This document shows positions 6,989 to 13,415 of a DNA stretch of 34,195 nt, piece after piece. The DNA is from an uncultured Oscillospiraceae bacterium (GTDB lineage: Bacteria; Bacillota; Clostridia; Oscillospirales; Oscillospiraceae): NCBI GenBank assembly GCA_944385545.1, contig CALWXQ010000016.1, positions 1 through 34,195 on the forward strand, in the 5' to 3' direction. The position numbers were made by a program, and so were the translations under genes. How positions within the stretch are numbered: the first letter of the stretch is position 1; every line of letters begins with the position of its first letter. The notes beneath the pieces are model-generated. The model ran no database searches. It saw only the letters and a program-made list of their open reading frames with translations, and was not told the origin of the DNA.

Positions 6989-8080
6989 ATGCCTATGCAA
7001 ATGGGTTTTCGCTGGTATGGCGAAGGCAATGACAGCATAAAGCTCTCCGACATCAAACAGATCCCCGGTGTGACCAGCATTGTCTGGGCCCTGCACCACA
7101 AGATGCCCGGCGAGATCTGGGAAGTAGAGGAGATTGCCCAGGTTCAGAAGCAGCTGGAGCCTTACGGCTTTAACATGGACGTGGTGGAGTCGGTGAATGT
7201 CCACGATGACATCAAAATTGGCAAGCCCACCCGGGATCAGTATATTGAGAATTACAAGATCACCATGCGGAACCTGGCCAAGTTCGGCGTCAAGGTCATC
7301 TGCTACAACTTCATGCCCATCTTCGACTGGACTCGATCCAATCTGTTCCACCCGGTGGGAGACGGCTCCACCGCCCTGTTCTATGAAAAGAACATGATCC
7401 AGGACGACTATAACGCCATGGCCCAGTATATCATGGATTTCACCGAGAAGTACAACATGTCCTTCCCCGGCTGGGAGCCTGAGCGGATGGCCAAGCTGGA
7501 TCAGCTGTTCAAGGACTATGCCCACGTGGATCACGAGACTCTGTGGGCCAACCTGAAGTATTTCCTGGAAGCGCTGATGCCCACGTGTGAGGAGACCGGC
7601 ATCAAAATGGCGATCCACATGGACGATCCCCCATGGGATATCTTCGGCCTGCCCCGTCTGCTGACCAACGGCGAGAATATCGACCGGTTCCTGAAGATGG
7701 TGGACAACCCCTACAACTGTCTGACCCTTTGCTCCGGCTCTCTCAACGCCGATCCCAATAACAATGTGGCTGATATTGTCCGCAAGCATTGCGATCGCAT
7801 CGCCTTCGCCCACATCCGCAACGTCAAGCACTTCCCCAACGGCGACTTCTCCGAGGCCTCCCACCGGGACTGCGACGGCGACACCGGCATCATCGACATC
7901 CTGAAGGCCTACCACGACTGCGGCTATGAAGGCTATATCCGTCCTGACCATGGCCGTCACCTGTGGGGCGAAGGTCCCGGCACTGTCCGTCCCGGCTATG
8001 GTTTATATGACCGGGCTCTGGGCATTATGTATATGCTGGGCGTTTGGGATCTGCTGGACAAGCTGGATCCCAAGGGCTGA
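6989..8080 (+). CDS. uxuA: D-mannonate dehydratase
   Basis: The 363-residue protein is a UxuA-type mannonate dehydratase (EC 4.2.1.8), converting D-mannonate to 2-keto-3-deoxy-gluconate. It starts MPMQMGFRWYGEGNDSI and carries IPGVTSIVWALH, and the metal-site segments AIHMDDPPW, LTLCSGSLNADPNN, FAHIRNVKH and YIRPDHGRHLWGE, in which His, Cys, His and Asp would bind the divalent metal. Length is normal for the single-domain bacterial enzyme. The ATG at 6989 has GGAGG 8 bases upstream; an in-frame ATG at 6974 would leave the ribosome site inside the gene. It is followed by an SDR gene, the usual pair for hexuronate (glucuronate) breakdown. Confidence 0.95.
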   Translation: MPMQMGFRWYGEGNDSIKLSDIKQIPGVTSIVWALHHKMPGEIWEVEEIAQVQKQLEPYGFNMDVVESVNVHDDIKIGKPTRDQYIENYKITMRNLAKFGVKVICYNFMPIFDWTRSNLFHPVGDGSTALFYEKNMIQDDYNAMAQYIMDFTEKYNMSFPGWEPERMAKLDQLFKDYAHVDHETLWANLKYFLEALMPTCEETGIKMAIHMDDPPWDIFGLPRLLTNGENIDRFLKMVDNPYNCLTLCSGSLNADPNNNVADIVRKHCDRIAFAHIRNVKHFPNGDFSEASHRDCDGDTGIIDILKAYHDCGYEGYIRPDHGRHLWGEGPGTVRPGYGLYDRALGIMYMLGVWDLLDKLDPKG

Positions 8081-8114
8081 TCCTTCAGGTTTTCCCCGTA
8101 ACTGTCATCCATCC

Positions 8115-8141
8115 CCGGGAAGCGGATCGGCCGCTTCCCGG
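8115..8141 (+). other. Strong intercistronic hairpin between uxuA and the SDR gene
   Basis: CCGGGAAGCGG pairs perfectly with CCGCTTCCCGG around a 5-base loop. It is followed by ACGATAATAA rather than a T run, and ends 16 bases before the GGAGG of the SDR gene. It is more likely an mRNA-stabilising or processing structure than a terminator. Confidence 0.6.
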
Positions 8142-8168
8142 ACGATAATAAATTGGAGGTAATAAATC

Positions 8169-9014
8169 ATGGCAAATCTTCCCCTGAACATTGACTATAC
8201 CGGCAAAGTTGTTGTCGTCACCGGCGCGGGCGGTCTGATCTGCGGCGCAATGGCCAAGGCCTTCGCCTACTCCGGCGCCAAGGTCGCCGCTCTGGATCTG
8301 AATGAGGAGGCCGTCAAGAAGCTGGCCGACGAGATCAAAGCGGAAGGCTATATCATGGAAGGCTACAAGGCCAACGTTCTGGAGCCGGAGGCTCTTGAGG
8401 AGGTTCATCAGGCCGTTCTGAAGGATCTGGGCCCCTGCGATATTCTGGTCAACGGTGCCGGCGGCAACAATCCCCGGGCTACCACCGATAACGAGTACCA
8501 GCACGAGGCATGGGAAGGCTGCAAGACCTTCTTCGATCTTCAGCCCAGCGGCGTGGACTTCGTGTTTAAGCTGAACTTCCAGGGCACCCTGCTGCCCACC
8601 CAGGCCTTTGCCAAGGACATGGTTGCCAAGAAGCACGGCGTGATCCTGAACATTTCCTCCATGAACGCCTACACGCCCCTGACCAAGATCCCTGCCTATT
8701 CCGGCGCCAAGGCCGCCATTTCCAACTTCACCCAGTGGCTGGCCACCCACTTTGCCGGCACCGGCATCCGCTGCAACGCCATCGCCCCCGGCTTCCTGGT
8801 TTCCGCCCAGAACAAGTCCCTGCTGTTCAACGACGACGGCACCCCCACCGCCCGCTCCGCCAAGATCCTCAACGGCACTCCCACCGGCCGCTTTGTGGAT
8901 GCTGACGAGTTGATCGGCGCCACGCTGTTCCTGTGCGACGACAAGGCAGCCTCCGCCATCACCGGCGTTGTATTGCCTGTGGACGCGGGCTTTGCCGCCT
9001 ACTCCGGTGTGTGA
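8169..9014 (+). CDS. SDR-type D-mannonate oxidoreductase (fructuronate reductase)
   Basis: The 281-residue short-chain dehydrogenase has a cofactor loop TGAGGLICGAMA, the NAD-stabilising NGAGGNNPR motif, and the catalytic SSMNAYTPLTKIPAYSGAKA segment (Ser, Tyr, Lys). The residues after NGAGG and the long DLQPSGVDFVFKLNFQGTLLP stretch in two parts are typical of the SDR-type D-mannonate oxidoreductases linked to uxuA in Firmicutes, which reduce D-fructuronate to D-mannonate. GGAGG lies 10 bases before the ATG. The pathway assignment rests on family resemblance and on the uxuA neighbour. The gene stops 7 bases before repeat copy C. Confidence 0.88.
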   Translation: MANLPLNIDYTGKVVVVTGAGGLICGAMAKAFAYSGAKVAALDLNEEAVKKLADEIKAEGYIMEGYKANVLEPEALEEVHQAVLKDLGPCDILVNGAGGNNPRATTDNEYQHEAWEGCKTFFDLQPSGVDFVFKLNFQGTLLPTQAFAKDMVAKKHGVILNISSMNAYTPLTKIPAYSGAKAAISNFTQWLATHFAGTGIRCNAIAPGFLVSAQNKSLLFNDDGTPTARSAKILNGTPTGRFVDADELIGATLFLCDDKAASAITGVVLPVDAGFAAYSGV

Positions 9015-9021
9015 TCCTTAG

Positions 9022-9181
9022 GGAACCTCTGATTCAACCGGCAAGAGCTGACGCCGAAGGATTTCGGCTCATCTGAACCTTCAAAATGGGGAAGGATTCT
9101 GTATGGAGTTCCACTTTTTGAACTGCACGGATGGGGCAAAAGATCCGGCATTTAGTCGAAGACGATTTATTCAGAGCTTCC
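9022..9181 (+). mobile_element. MITE-like repeat, copy C (160 bp)
   Basis: Same block order as copy A, starting GGAACCTCTGATTCAACCGG and ending TTCAGAGCTTCC, flanked by TTAG (9018-9021) and GTAG (9182-9185), a near-perfect 4-bp repeat. It lies immediately after the SDR gene. Confidence 0.88.
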
Positions 9182-9187
9182 GTAGTA

Positions 9188-9224
9188 AAATCAACAAACC
9201 GGCGCAGCAAATCGTTGCGCCGGT
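9188..9224 (-). terminator. Terminator of the ECF transporter gene
   Basis: ACCGGCGCA (9198-9206) pairs with TGCGCCGGT (9216-9224) and on the minus strand is followed by a T-rich tail (TTGTTGATTTT). It lies 16 bases after the stop of the minus-strand ECF gene. Confidence 0.75.
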
Positions 9225-9239
9225 CTGGCGTTACAGAAG

Positions 9240-9809
9240 TCATTCCACAGACAAATGGTTCTTTTTCAAGGCGGTCTGGATCGCCACTGCCAGCAGCGGC
9301 GCGAACACAATGGCCACAGCCGCGTTGAAGGCGGTGGCAGGCAGTTTGCCGATCACCGTCAGCAGGGCCGCGTCATGTGTCAGCCCCTTCATCAGCAGGC
9401 CGCTGTAGAAATAACTTTTGGCCAGGTACAGCGCCGCATAGGTCAGCGCTCCGGCTGTTGTGGCCAAAGCTGCCTTTCCGTAGGTGATCTCCTTCTTCCC
9501 GGTACGGATCACCAGCCCTGCCGCAACGCCGTAGGCGCCCTTGGTCAGGAAGGTGATCCAGCACTCGCTGATGTACAGCGGATTCATAACGTCATAGAGG
9601 GCAGAGCCCAGGCCGGACGCCAGGCCCCCCAGCCATGGCCCCAGCAGAATCCCGGACAGAGCGCACAGGATATTCCCCAGATGGAATGACGTCGTCCCGG
9701 CGATCTCCAGGGGCAGCGTGATGCGTAGGGCGGAACCGGCGGTGGTCAGCGCCGCCAGCATGGCCGCCAGGACGATCTTCTTTGTGGTGATGGCTTGCTT
9801 CTTTTCCAT
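9240..9809 (-). CDS. ECF transporter substrate-binding S component
   Basis: The 189-residue protein has a charged start (MEKKQAITTKKIV), then about six hydrophobic helices with LRITLPLEIAGTTSFHLGNI and CALSGILLGPWLGGLASGLG, the pattern of S components of energy-coupling-factor transporters (COG4720-like). S components capture a vitamin or small metabolite and work with a shared EcfA-EcfT module, which is not in this window. The substrate cannot be read from sequence. The start at 9809 has GGGGAGG 8 bases upstream. It is divergent from nagB; the intergenic region has a TATAAT on the minus strand (9841-9846), but I see no convincing vitamin riboswitch. Confidence 0.85.
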   Translation of the reverse strand: MEKKQAITTKKIVLAAMLAALTTAGSALRITLPLEIAGTTSFHLGNILCALSGILLGPWLGGLASGLGSALYDVMNPLYISECWITFLTKGAYGVAAGLVIRTGKKEITYGKAALATTAGALTYAALYLAKSYFYSGLLMKGLTHDAALLTVIGKLPATAFNAAVAIVFAPLLAVAIQTALKKNHLSVE

Positions 9810-9963
9810 ATGAATTACCTCCCCAAGTTCTTTTTTCTTCATTATAGCCATATCTGGCAATAATGAAATAGCCAATTTTCTATCAAAAAATAAGGCCACT
9901 TCTTGCGCTTGACAAATTCTGCTGACAAATGTACCAAATTCAATCAATATTCCATAATCTGGC

Positions 9964-9992
9964 TGTACAAAGTGCAAAATGGATGCTACAAT
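9964..9992 (+). promoter_or_regulatory. Candidate promoter of nagB
   Basis: TGTACA (9964-9969) and TACAAT (9987-9992) are 17 bases apart, about 50 bases before the nagB start. The -35 box is only a moderate match. Confidence 0.45.
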
Positions 9993-10044
9993 GTAAGCAT
10001 CCAGATCGAGTATGTTCCCAACATCAGAAAGGAGTTATTTGAAT

Positions 10045-10782
10045 ATGAGACTGATCCGCGCCAAGGATTACCAGGACGTCAGCCGAAAAGCCGCCAATAT
10101 CATTGCTGCCCAAGTTCAGCTGAAGCCGGACTGTGTTCTGGGTCTGGCCACCGGCAGCAGCCCTGTAGGCACCTACAAGGAGCTGATCGCCAAGTATGAA
10201 AGCGGCGACCTGGACTTTTCTCTGGTCAAAACCATCAACCTGGACGAATATGTAGGACTTCCCAAGGATCACGACCAGAGCTATGCCTATTTCATGCGGC
10301 ACAACCTGTTCGACCATGTGAATATCGACCAGAATAACTGCAACATTCCCAACGGCATGAACCCCGACGCCCAGGGGGAATGCGCCCGGTACGACGCTGT
10401 GATTGACGGCTTCGGCGGCGCGGATCTTCAGCTGCTGGGTCTTGGCCCCAACGGTCATATCGGCTTCAACGAGCCTGCCGACGCCTTTGCCAAGGGTACC
10501 AACAAGGTCGAGCTGACCAAATCCACCATCGACGCCAACGCCCGGTTCTTCGCCAGCCGGGAAGACGTTCCCACCCACGCCTATACCATGGGCATCGGCT
10601 CCATTATGAAGGCCAAGCGGGTGCTGCTGGTGGTCAACGGGGAGAACAAGGCCCAGGCTGTGAAGGATTGCTTCTTCGGCCCCATCAAGCCCCAGTCCCC
10701 CGGCTCCATTTTGCAGCTACATCCGGACTTCATCCTCATCGCGGACGAAGCTGCCCTGTCCCTGGTAAAAGACCGGCTGTAA
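10045..10782 (+). CDS. nagB: Glucosamine-6-phosphate deaminase
   Basis: The 245-residue protein converts glucosamine-6-phosphate to fructose-6-phosphate and ammonia (EC 3.5.99.6). It shows GLATGSSPVGTYKEL (phosphate site), INLDEYVGLPKDHDQSY (catalytic Asp region), LLGLGPNGHIGFNEP (catalytic His and Asp-replacing Asn segment) and a lid with VPTHAYTMGIGSIMKA. Length is that of the short monomeric-type NagB of Firmicutes. AAAGGAG lies 11 bases before the ATG at 10045; the longer reading from 10012 contains the ribosome site. nagA is not adjacent. It supports use of amino sugars such as mucin-derived N-acetylglucosamine or sialic acid. Confidence 0.95.
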   Translation: MRLIRAKDYQDVSRKAANIIAAQVQLKPDCVLGLATGSSPVGTYKELIAKYESGDLDFSLVKTINLDEYVGLPKDHDQSYAYFMRHNLFDHVNIDQNNCNIPNGMNPDAQGECARYDAVIDGFGGADLQLLGLGPNGHIGFNEPADAFAKGTNKVELTKSTIDANARFFASREDVPTHAYTMGIGSIMKAKRVLLVVNGENKAQAVKDCFFGPIKPQSPGSILQLHPDFILIADEAALSLVKDRL

Positions 10783-10793
10783 CGCCTGTTTCG

Positions 10794-10828
10794 CCCGGAG
10801 CGTTCCAAATGCTCCGGGGATTCTTTTT
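10794..10828 (+). terminator. Terminator of nagB
   Basis: CCCGGAGC (10794-10801) pairs with GCTCCGGG (10811-10818), followed by TTCTTTTT. It starts 12 bases after the stop codon. Confidence 0.85.
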
Positions 10829-10840
10829 CCATTTCCCCGA

Positions 10841-10886
10841 AAAAACGTCCGAAGGCGCTGAGATTCCAGCGTCTCCGGACGTTTTT
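10841..10886. terminator. Bidirectional terminator between nagB and the PTS gene
   Basis: AAAAACGTCCG (10841-10851) pairs with CGGACGTTTTT (10876-10886), with an inner CGCTG/CAGCG stem. T runs exist on both strands, so it can serve the convergent minus-strand gene ending at 10916 and back up the nagB terminator. Confidence 0.8.
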
Positions 10887-10915
10887 GATTGGGAAATGAA
10901 AGGCCGGCGCGATTT

Positions 10916-12022
10916 TTACAGCTCCAGCTTCAGGTCATTTTCCCGGATCCAGCCCCATTTGCGCAGGATCTGGCAGAAGCTCCAGCTGAGCACCGCCGGA
11001 AGGACAAAGCAGATCAGAATCAGTCCTGCCCAGTCCATGGCAGTGATCCCGGTCTTGGTTCCGGCGGCAATGTCATTGACCCACCCGGTATACACGCCGA
11101 TCTGACCCACGAAGCCGCAGGTACCCATACCCGACGACACCGGCGCGCCGTTCATTTCCATACGGAACAGACAGGTGGCCAGCGGGCCGGTAATGGCGGA
11201 GGCCAGGGTTGGCGGAATCCAGATCCTGGGATTTTTCACAATGTTGGGCATTTGCAGCATGCTGGTGCCCACCCCCTGGGCTACCAGGCCGCCCCAGCGG
11301 TTTTCCCGGAAGCTCATCACCGCGAAGCCCACCATCTGGGCGCAGCATCCCGCCACCGCCGCGCCGCCTGCCAGTCCCGTCAGGCTCAATGCCTGGCAGA
11401 TGGCGGCAGAGGAAATGGGCAACGTCAAAGCAACGCCCACCAACACCGAAACCAGCATCCCCATAAGGAAGGGCTGCTGCTCCGTGGCCCAGCGCACCGC
11501 GCTGCCCACCGCGCTGGCTCCCGCGCCGATGGGCGCCGCCACCAGCCAGGCAAAGCCAATACCCGCCAGCACCGTAACGATGGGGGTCACTAGAATATCG
11601 ATTTTTGTCTCCTTGGACACCAGCTTGCCGCACTCCGAAGCCACGATGGCAATGACATACACCGCCAGAGGCCCCCCGGCTCCGCCCATGGCGTTGGCGG
11701 CGAAGCCTACCGGGATCAGGGAGAACAGCACCAGCGGCGGGCAGTGCAGGGCAAAGCCGATGGCAATGGCAATGCCCGGGCCTACCATCAGAGACGCCAG
11801 GCCCCCGATGGTATATGCCAGAGCTCCTTCCCCGGCGCCGATGGTCACGACGGTCTTTTGCAAAAATCCGATGGAGAATTGCTGACCAAGGGTATTGAGG
11901 ATGGTGCCCACCAGCAGCGTGCAGAACAGCCCCTGGGCCATGGCGCCCAAGGCGTCGATGCCGTAGCGCTGCATACTGCAAACCACATCCTTGCGTTTGA
12001 AAAAAGCCTTTACCGAAACCAT
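10916..12022 (-). CDS. PTS IIC-like sugar permease (PfoR/COG3641 type)
   Basis: The 368-residue protein is almost entirely hydrophobic, with about ten membrane segments. It contains GIDALGAMAQGLFCTLLVGTI in two adjoining parts, MVGPGIAIAIGFALHCPPLV, FAANAMGGAGGPLAVYV, GMGTCGFVGQIGVYTGW and NPRIWIPPTLASAITGPLAT, all of which occur in the PTS_EIIC_2 family (PfoR-like). No IIA or IIB domain is present or encoded nearby, so sugar phosphorylation by this protein alone is doubtful; it may partner with distant PTS proteins or act as a non-PTS transporter. The ATG at 12022 has GGGAGG 8 bases upstream. A good promoter lies just upstream. Confidence 0.85.
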   Translation of the reverse strand: MVSVKAFFKRKDVVCSMQRYGIDALGAMAQGLFCTLLVGTILNTLGQQFSIGFLQKTVVTIGAGEGALAYTIGGLASLMVGPGIAIAIGFALHCPPLVLFSLIPVGFAANAMGGAGGPLAVYVIAIVASECGKLVSKETKIDILVTPIVTVLAGIGFAWLVAAPIGAGASAVGSAVRWATEQQPFLMGMLVSVLVGVALTLPISSAAICQALSLTGLAGGAAVAGCCAQMVGFAVMSFRENRWGGLVAQGVGTSMLQMPNIVKNPRIWIPPTLASAITGPLATCLFRMEMNGAPVSSGMGTCGFVGQIGVYTGWVNDIAAGTKTGITAMDWAGLILICFVLPAVLSWSFCQILRKWGWIRENDLKLEL

Positions 12023-12053
12023 AGTTTGCCTCCCTCTTTTCCTCTTTTCTACC

Positions 12054-12082
12054 ATTATACTCCATAGATCTGGCAATGGCAA
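12054..12082 (-). promoter_or_regulatory. Promoter of the PTS IIC-like gene
   Basis: On the minus strand TTGCCA (12077-12082) and TATAAT (12054-12059) are spaced by 17 bases, 31 bases before the start codon. TTGCCA is directly duplicated next to itself. Confidence 0.65.
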
Positions 12083-12114
12083 TTTTGCGGATTTACCGAA
12101 AATCCTCGGATTTT

Positions 12115-12766
12115 TCACCGATTTTCTGGCCTTTCGCCACCGGCGGCGGGAGTTGCTTTGTGAACGTACATCCGGGCCGGTTCCGGTTCTCCGTCCCCTT
12201 GAACCATGCACAGAAAGGCCCAGCCATAGCGCTCATAGAAGGAATCATGATCCGTCAGCAGATACAAGGGAAGCTCTGATGAAATCGGCAAGAGCTGATG
12301 CCGAGAGATTTTGACTCAGCCGAAAGTTCAAAAAGTGGAGGAATACTGTATGTATTTCCCACTTTTGTCAGCTGCACGGATGGGGCAAAAGATCCGGCAT
12401 TCAGCCGAAGACGATTTATTCAGAGATTCCCAAGGTATCCACGCCCAGATCCGCCATATCCCGGCAGACCGTTCGCAGCAGCTGCCCCGCGATCCCCCGG
12501 CGCCGGTGCGCAGGCTCCACATATACGGCGCATACGTTGGGGGTCAGATCCTTGCGCTGATGGAAGTCGTTCTCGATCAGCCCCAGGCCTCCCAGAATCT
12601 CTCCCGCCTCCACAGCCAGATACCACTGGGGTACCGGCCGGGATCCTGCCAGACATTGGGCGATGCTCTCGTCGTAGGCTTGCTGTGGAATCCGCCACTT
12701 CTCATGGAACCAGACTGCCGCCCTTTGGGCCAGGCCGGGATGCTCCCGGATCTTCAGAATCTCCAT
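12115..12766 (-). pseudogene. GNAT N-acetyltransferase gene interrupted by repeat copy D
   Basis: The N-terminal part begins MEILKIREHPGLAQRAAVWF (ATG at 12766, GGAAGGAG seven bases upstream) and contains VYVEPAHRRRGIAGQLLRTV, the acetyl-CoA loop of GNAT enzymes. It runs into copy D after GVDTL. On the far side of the element the same protein resumes as YLLTDHDSFYERYGWAFLCM, a classic GNAT C-terminal motif, and ends at TGA 12115-12117. The span is 652 bases; subtracting the 162-bp element and one 4-bp duplicate leaves 486 bases, exactly 162 codons including stop. The interruption is thus a clean insertion and nothing else in the gene is damaged. The truncated product lacks the helix and strand that complete the fold. 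Confidence 0.95.
12269..12430 (+). mobile_element. MITE-like repeat, copy D (162 bp) inside the GNAT gene
   Basis: It begins GGAAGCTCTGATGAAATCGG and ends TTCAGAGATTCC, and is flanked by the identical 4-mers CAAG at 12265-12268 and 12431-12434. Removing 12269-12434 restores the acetyltransferase frame. The internal block is nearly identical to copy A, so both are probably recent. Confidence 0.97.
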
Positions 12767-12783
12767 ATTCCGTCTCCTTCCTC

Positions 12784-12845
12784 CCGCCGGGGACGTCCCC
12801 GGCGGACATGTGTATATCATAATCGGGCGGCTTGCGCCTTGTCAA
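12784..12845 (-). promoter_or_regulatory. Promoter and leader palindrome of the GNAT gene
   Basis: On the minus strand TTGACA (12840-12845) and TATGAT (12816-12821) are 18 bases apart. A perfect 22-bp palindrome (CCGCCGGGGAC and its complement, 12784-12805) lies between the promoter and the ribosome site, in the right place for an operator or a leader hairpin. Confidence 0.7.
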
Positions 12846-13047
12846 CCGGCTATTCCCGGTTTTTCTCCCTCCGGTGGGCAATGCCTCTTCCTTATGGGGT
12901 ATTTTCACGAAAAGGCAGTTGTAATGTTGGGAAATCAACCCGGCAATTTTATGCTATTTCACAATAGCGCATATATTTGCCTTGGGTTTTTGTGCATGAT
13001 CACCATTTGCGCCGAATGGATTTCTGCGACTTATATTTTCTTGAAAG
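12846..13047. other. Intergenic stretch without recognisable genes
   Basis: This AT-richer stretch separates the GNAT gene from the aldehyde oxidoreductase operon. I see no ORF with a ribosome site and no convincing molybdenum-cofactor riboswitch. Confidence 0.5.
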
Positions 13048-13101
13048 TTGAAAAGCTTCCGCTCCGCAAGGTACAATAGAATTGGGTATTCCGGTACCCG
13101 A
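13048..13101 (+). promoter_or_regulatory. Promoter of the mop operon with a nearby dyad
   Basis: TTGAAA (13048-13053) and TACAAT (13072-13077) are separated by 18 bases. GGGTA and TACCC separated by six bases follow at 13085-13100 and could be an operator. The leader to the first gene is about 50 bases, too short for a complex riboswitch. Confidence 0.55.
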
Positions 13102-13130
13102 TCCACACTGTCTGCAAAAGAGGTATTCCT

Positions 13131-13382
13131 ATGGAACAGCCGGTTTTTGAGATCACCGCCCATGAGGTTACGGTAGAGGTCATCGACGAGCGCACCGGGA
13201 CGTGTTATCGCCGCACCCTGCCCATTGATTACTACGAAACCGCCAACGCCCTGGTGCTCCAGGGGGAGAATCTGGACGGAAGCGTTTCTCAGCTGGTGTT
13301 CTACTCCGGCAGAGGTGTGGAGCGGTTGCAGGGGCTGACCGGCAAAGGCCCTGACCAAGACCCCTGCGGAACCCATCAATAA
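13131..13382 (+). CDS. Small protein of unknown function ahead of the aldehyde oxidoreductase
   Basis: I do not recognise the family. The 83-residue protein has a beta-rich look (FEITAHEVTVEVIDERTGTC, RRTLPIDYYETANALVLQGE, SVSQLVFYSGRGVERLQ) with no signal peptide or membrane segment. Two cysteines lie at CYRR and PCGTHQ, the latter at the extreme C-terminus with a neighbouring His. AGAGG lies 8 bases before the ATG, and the gene ends 33 bases before the aldehyde oxidoreductase start with no terminator between, so they share a transcript. Its position suggests an accessory or assembly role for the molybdenum enzyme; this is inference only. Confidence 0.75.
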   Translation: MEQPVFEITAHEVTVEVIDERTGTCYRRTLPIDYYETANALVLQGENLDGSVSQLVFYSGRGVERLQGLTGKGPDQDPCGTHQ

Positions 13383-13415
13383 GCTGTATTTCACATTCAG
13401 GAGGAGGTTTTTTCT

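Noticed and set aside
6881..7960. 359-residue minus-strand ORF
   Set aside because: Antisense shadow of uxuA; the true gene has all family motifs on the plus strand.
12846..13130. Molybdenum-cofactor riboswitch ahead of mop
   Set aside because: The leader after the predicted promoter is only about 50 bases and I cannot build the riboswitch fold.
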